This document shows positions 5,128 through 7,511 of a stretch of DNA of 7,511 bases, one piece after another. Under the pieces are notes generated by a model. That model was not told the origin of the DNA and searched no databases. It saw only the letters and a program-made list of their open reading frames with translations. This stretch comes from Candidatus Methanophaga sp. GoMg3.2 (lineage in GTDB: Archaea; Halobacteriota; Syntropharchaeia; Alkanophagales; Methanospirareceae). The translations under genes were made by a program, and so were the position numbers. The stretch is taken from NCBI GenBank assembly GCA_013180565.1, contig QBUN01000306.1:1-7511 (forward strand). The letters run 5' to 3'. Positions within the stretch are counted from its first letter, which is position 1. The number at the start of each line of letters is the position of its first letter.

Positions 5128-6825
5128 TTAATACTCCCTAATTATCACAGGTCTATCAATAGTATTTATAAGATGTGTAGTCTCAATATCTTTTAGAAGC
5201 CAAGGTGGAAGCGCGAAGAGCGAAAAATGCGTCTCTTCACTGTATGTGTTTGTTTCAATATCCGCGATAACAGCCGCAATCTCAGTTTCAGTTAGTTGCA
5301 GTGGATCATAATGTTTGGATGCAATTGCAAAGCCCCATTGACCGAAACTGGGAATATACTGCGTGTAGAGCCGAACAATCGGAAATCGTGACTGCTGCAA
5401 TGTGTTCGCAATTACCACATATCCGTCAGCGTCTAATGCCCAATCAGCCTGTGTTGCTTGCGTTGCCATTACACCCTCTTCGGCAAGCAAAGAATAAACG
5501 TCATTATAGAGCTCCAGCGAATAGAAAGTTGCGAGTAGATCATTATTAGGGTCTGGCAGGTCTAGAATAACGAGGTCGTACTTTTTACTGGCCCTTAGCG
5601 CTTCAACTATATATTTTCGCCCGTCCATCGCCACATACTTATATCTATGGTCTTGCCATGAATCATTATGTATGCTTACCAGGTATTGCTTAGCGAGTTC
5701 TATTACTTCCGGGTCTAAATCCACCTGTGTTATGTTCCCTATTTTATCATCCGGGAACCTAGTTAATACCTCTAAGACGCCGAGGTCTCCACCGCCGATG
5801 ATGAGAACATCAAGTTTATGTGCTGCGTTATTCAGTAAAGTGACTGCGGCAGGTAATACCAGCGCCTCCGAGTATGGCTCGTCATCAGCCTCGGAGATCT
5901 GCACTCGACCATCCAGGAACAGAACACGTCCAAGAACGTCATGGTCTATTACTGTTATCGACTGGTATCTGCTCTGTGTTCGCTCAAGGATGACCTGTCC
6001 ACGATACAAATCGCCTACTGTTGTGTATTCCAATTGCTCTGCCTTGTAGTAGCCCATGGCAAAGAGCGAGAGAAAAAAAACCAGTACGATTATAATTGCG
6101 GAAAGAACCACCCGATTATTTCGTGGGCGTTCGGTTTGTGTCGTTGCAGGGATTTCAGAATGCCGAAAGAAGATCATGAACAGTGCTACACTCACGGCAC
6201 CTATGGTATTCAAGATTCCTCCGGTGTGGGCTGTCGTTATAGAGCCGAATAGCGGGATCATTATGAACCCGGCGGAAATCGCCCCGATTATTCCGCCCAG
6301 GGTATCAACGAAATATGAATAGCCGGATACTTCGCCGATATTGCCTGTTTTTGTCTTTGATAATATGTTTATGGCTACCGGGAGTTCTCCACCCATCAAC
6401 ACAGCGGGGAGGAGCAAAATGCACGAACTATAAAATAGCAGGATATGCCATGATGTGGGTGTGAGCTTGATAAATTCAAAAGCGTATATTATTCCGTCTG
6501 TTAGCGTCCACGTATCGTAAAGTGCAAGTCGCCTCGTGGCGGGTACGATAATAAGAGCAATAAGGGCAATGAGCATTTCTAATACGAATAGCAGAAGGAA
6601 AGGATTCTTCGTTCTATCCGAGAGTTTACCGATGATGAGGCTTCCAATAGCGAGACCGCCCATTATAGAAGCTAAAACGATCGAGCCGGAATAAAAAGAA
6701 GAGCCGAGAAGTAATGTAAATTCCCTTAAGAGGACGACTTCATAGATCATCGCTGCTGCCCCCGTAGAAAGCAGAGTTATTGTGATGACAATGAATACAG
6801 CGGTGTGATGTCTATCTGCGGTCAT
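5128..6825 (-). CDS. Spermidine synthase-like methyltransferase-fold protein with N-terminal membrane domain
   Basis: Roughly the first 260 residues form about seven hydrophobic segments (opening LLSTGAAAMIYEVVLLREF, later LLPAVLMGGELPVA and DTLGGIIGAISAGF). A cytoplasmic spermidine-synthase-like domain follows. Numbering from the upstream ATG at 6882, it shows LDGRVQISEADDEPYSEAL (323-341), IGGGDLGVLEVL (362-373), VDLDPEVIELA (387-397), MDGRKYI (419-425) and LDLPDPNND (440-448) with D441 as likely catalytic acid. This is the architecture of COG4262-type proteins, predicted aminopropyltransferases whose substrates are largely unproven. The canonical YHE of soluble spermidine synthases is YSE here (337-339). 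I chose ATG 6825 (565 residues). The 6882 start (584 residues) would add a 19-residue lead reaching into the carB remnant, with no ribosome binding site at either. The gene ends 4 nt before the K+ channel. Confidence 0.85.
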   Translation of the reverse strand: MTADRHHTAVFIVITITLLSTGAAAMIYEVVLLREFTLLLGSSFYSGSIVLASIMGGLAIGSLIIGKLSDRTKNPFLLLFVLEMLIALIALIIVPATRRLALYDTWTLTDGIIYAFEFIKLTPTSWHILLFYSSCILLLPAVLMGGELPVAINILSKTKTGNIGEVSGYSYFVDTLGGIIGAISAGFIMIPLFGSITTAHTGGILNTIGAVSVALFMIFFRHSEIPATTQTERPRNNRVVLSAIIIVLVFFLSLFAMGYYKAEQLEYTTVGDLYRGQVILERTQSRYQSITVIDHDVLGRVLFLDGRVQISEADDEPYSEALVLPAAVTLLNNAAHKLDVLIIGGGDLGVLEVLTRFPDDKIGNITQVDLDPEVIELAKQYLVSIHNDSWQDHRYKYVAMDGRKYIVEALRASKKYDLVILDLPDPNNDLLATFYSLELYNDVYSLLAEEGVMATQATQADWALDADGYVVIANTLQQSRFPIVRLYTQYIPSFGQWGFAIASKHYDPLQLTETEIAAVIADIETNTYSEETHFSLFALPPWLLKDIETTHLINTIDRPVIIREY

Positions 6826-6843
6826 AGCTTTATTTGCCGGATG

Positions 6844-6861
6844 ATAATATCTAAGATATAG
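6844..6861 (-). promoter_or_regulatory. Candidate TATA region of the spermidine-synthase-like/channel operon
   Basis: The minus-strand stretch CTATATCTTAGATATTAT lies 19-36 nt before the ATG at 6825. It contains two TATA-like boxes at a distance that suits a leaderless or very short-leader archaeal transcript, and so supports 6825 rather than 6882 as the start. Motif inspection only. Confidence 0.35.
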
Positions 6862-7242
6862 AAGAACAAGAATAAGATACATTGAAAATAATAGGTTATC
6901 CTATCCTTTTCTTTATCTACAAATAAGACAAGCTTGCACAGTAAGTACCATATCAAAAGCAGAGAGCTATAAGAGTTGGTTACTGTCTCGCCCAAGCGCA
7001 AGGTAATGATCAATTTCAATCCAGAAACGGTATCCACTGGTTACGACATTTCAGACAAACTCTATTTCGAGCCCCTAACTGTCGAGGACGTCTATATTGC
7101 CGCAGTAAGGAGCATATAGAGCTTGTCCTAGTACATACGGGAGATAGCGCATGCGTAATCCCACAGCGTAATAGTTCAAAAATCTGATCTGGCGCTAAAG
7201 CTGCACGAAGGTCGACCTAGTATAAAGGACATCTATAATGGT

Positions 7243-7257
7243 AGGATAGGATAGGAT
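7243..7257 (+). repeat. Short tandem repeat, three copies of AGGAT
   Basis: AGGATAGGATAGGAT lies inside the carB remnant, exactly where homology jumps from the LALKLHE block to the MGS domain. It may mark the joint of the large internal deletion, or it may be slippage expansion in unconstrained DNA. Confidence 0.6.
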
Positions 7258-7467
7258 GTGATACAGATGATGATCGATACTATACGCCGACAGGAAGGAA
7301 CGGTAATTATACCGATATCTATATCCATAAAGCCGCTATCCCGCATAAAATACCGTATAATACTACTACTGCGGCTGCTATGGCAACGGTTGCGGGAATA
7401 GAGACGGTGAAGTCAGGAGATGAGGGGGTAGATTTTATTCAGGATTATCATAATGGAAGTAATATGA

Positions 7468-7475
7468 TATATTTA
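7468..7475 (+). promoter_or_regulatory. Possible TATA box reading out of the window
   Basis: TATATTTA in an A/T-rich stretch near the right edge could serve a plus-strand gene starting just beyond 7511. Nothing in the window tests this, and low-complexity A/T decay of the carB tail explains it as well. Confidence 0.2.
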
Positions 7476-7511
7476 ATTGAGTATTTTAAGTAGAATGGAA
7501 ATTAGCCCCGA

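Larger units (their letters stand above)
6885..7493 (+). pseudogene. carB: Decayed remnant of carbamoyl-phosphate synthetase large chain (C-terminal half)
   Basis: Intact CarB makes carbamoyl phosphate for pyrimidines and arginine. Here only scattered blocks of its second half remain, in the correct order but in different frames. They are KIIGYPI at 6885-6905 (for IIGSGPI), [13 protein letters not shown] at 6935-6973 (for the CTVH…KxAGYK block) and [15 protein letters not shown] plus [15 protein letters not shown] from about 7003 (the [20 protein letters not shown] signature). Three stop codons follow, then SVIVQ…LALKLHE near 7165-7210. From about 7245 an open frame of 82 codons without a start codon matches the C-terminal MGS regulatory domain: YYTPTGRNG, then HKAAIPHKIPYNTTTAAA, then VAGIE, ending at TAG 7491-7493. 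The ATP-grasp region between LALKLHE and the MGS domain (some 350 residues) is missing. The first half of carB is absent; the opposite-strand gene occupies that place. It may derive from a split carB2 or a full-length gene. Confidence 0.82.

Noticed and set aside
6826..6882. N-terminal extension of the spermidine-synthase-like protein to ATG 6882
   Set aside because: There is no ribosome binding site. The extension runs into the carB remnant, and the TATA-like boxes fall between the two starts. It is kept as an alternative only.
6822..7037. Minus-strand open frame of 71 codons upstream of the spermidine-synthase-like gene
   Set aside because: It overlaps the start of that gene out of frame and lies antisense to the carB relic, including its best block ([10 protein letters not shown]). 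It has no recognisable domain; its hydrophobicity comes from A/T-rich DNA.
7243..7257. CRISPR-like or regulatory direct repeat
   Set aside because: Only three contiguous 5-base units without spacers; it is simple tandem repeat in decaying DNA.
6883..7511. Mobile element or phage remnant
   Set aside because: No transposase motif, terminal inverted repeats or target duplication seen; the recognisable blocks are CarB.

Overview
The window is archaeal, most likely euryarchaeal. It carries archaeal/eukaryal-type ribosomal proteins (uS15 with its N-terminal extension, eS17, archaeal uL24), the general transcription factor TFE, a geranylgeranyl reductase of the archaeol lipid pathway, and TATA-type rather than -10/-35 promoter candidates. 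I cannot place it more precisely. A methanogen- or ANME-related lineage would fit, but that is a guess.

Layout. From the left edge to 1265, on the minus strand and read right to left, there is a tight four-gene unit: rps15, a small two-helix membrane protein, rps17e (GTG start) and dapA (GTG start, cut by the window edge). Next is a geranylgeranyl reductase (minus), divergent from a lone plus-strand rpl24, which is not embedded in the usual ribosomal-protein cluster. The rest of the coding DNA is minus strand again: a TIGR00295-like HD-domain phosphohydrolase overlapping the end of tfe, then an MthK-like two-helix potassium channel with an RCK domain, and upstream of it, four bases away, a large membrane-anchored spermidine-synthase-like protein.

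The right-hand 600 bases hold no intact gene. In three plus-strand frames they hold the decayed remains of the C-terminal half of carbamoyl-phosphate synthetase large chain (carB). Recognisable blocks are separated by stops, frameshifts, small insertions and one large internal deletion.

How the genes work together. The ribosomal genes, tfe and the lipid reductase are housekeeping. The spermidine-synthase-like protein and the K+ channel look co-transcribed and may both concern membrane cation or polyamine physiology, which is inference. I found no CRISPR array, insertion sequence, tRNA/rRNA gene or new multigene system. The items most worth a second look are the carB relic, the channel's internal start for a free RCK subunit and its altered ligand site, the CxC zinc ribbon of TFE, and the isolated rpl24.
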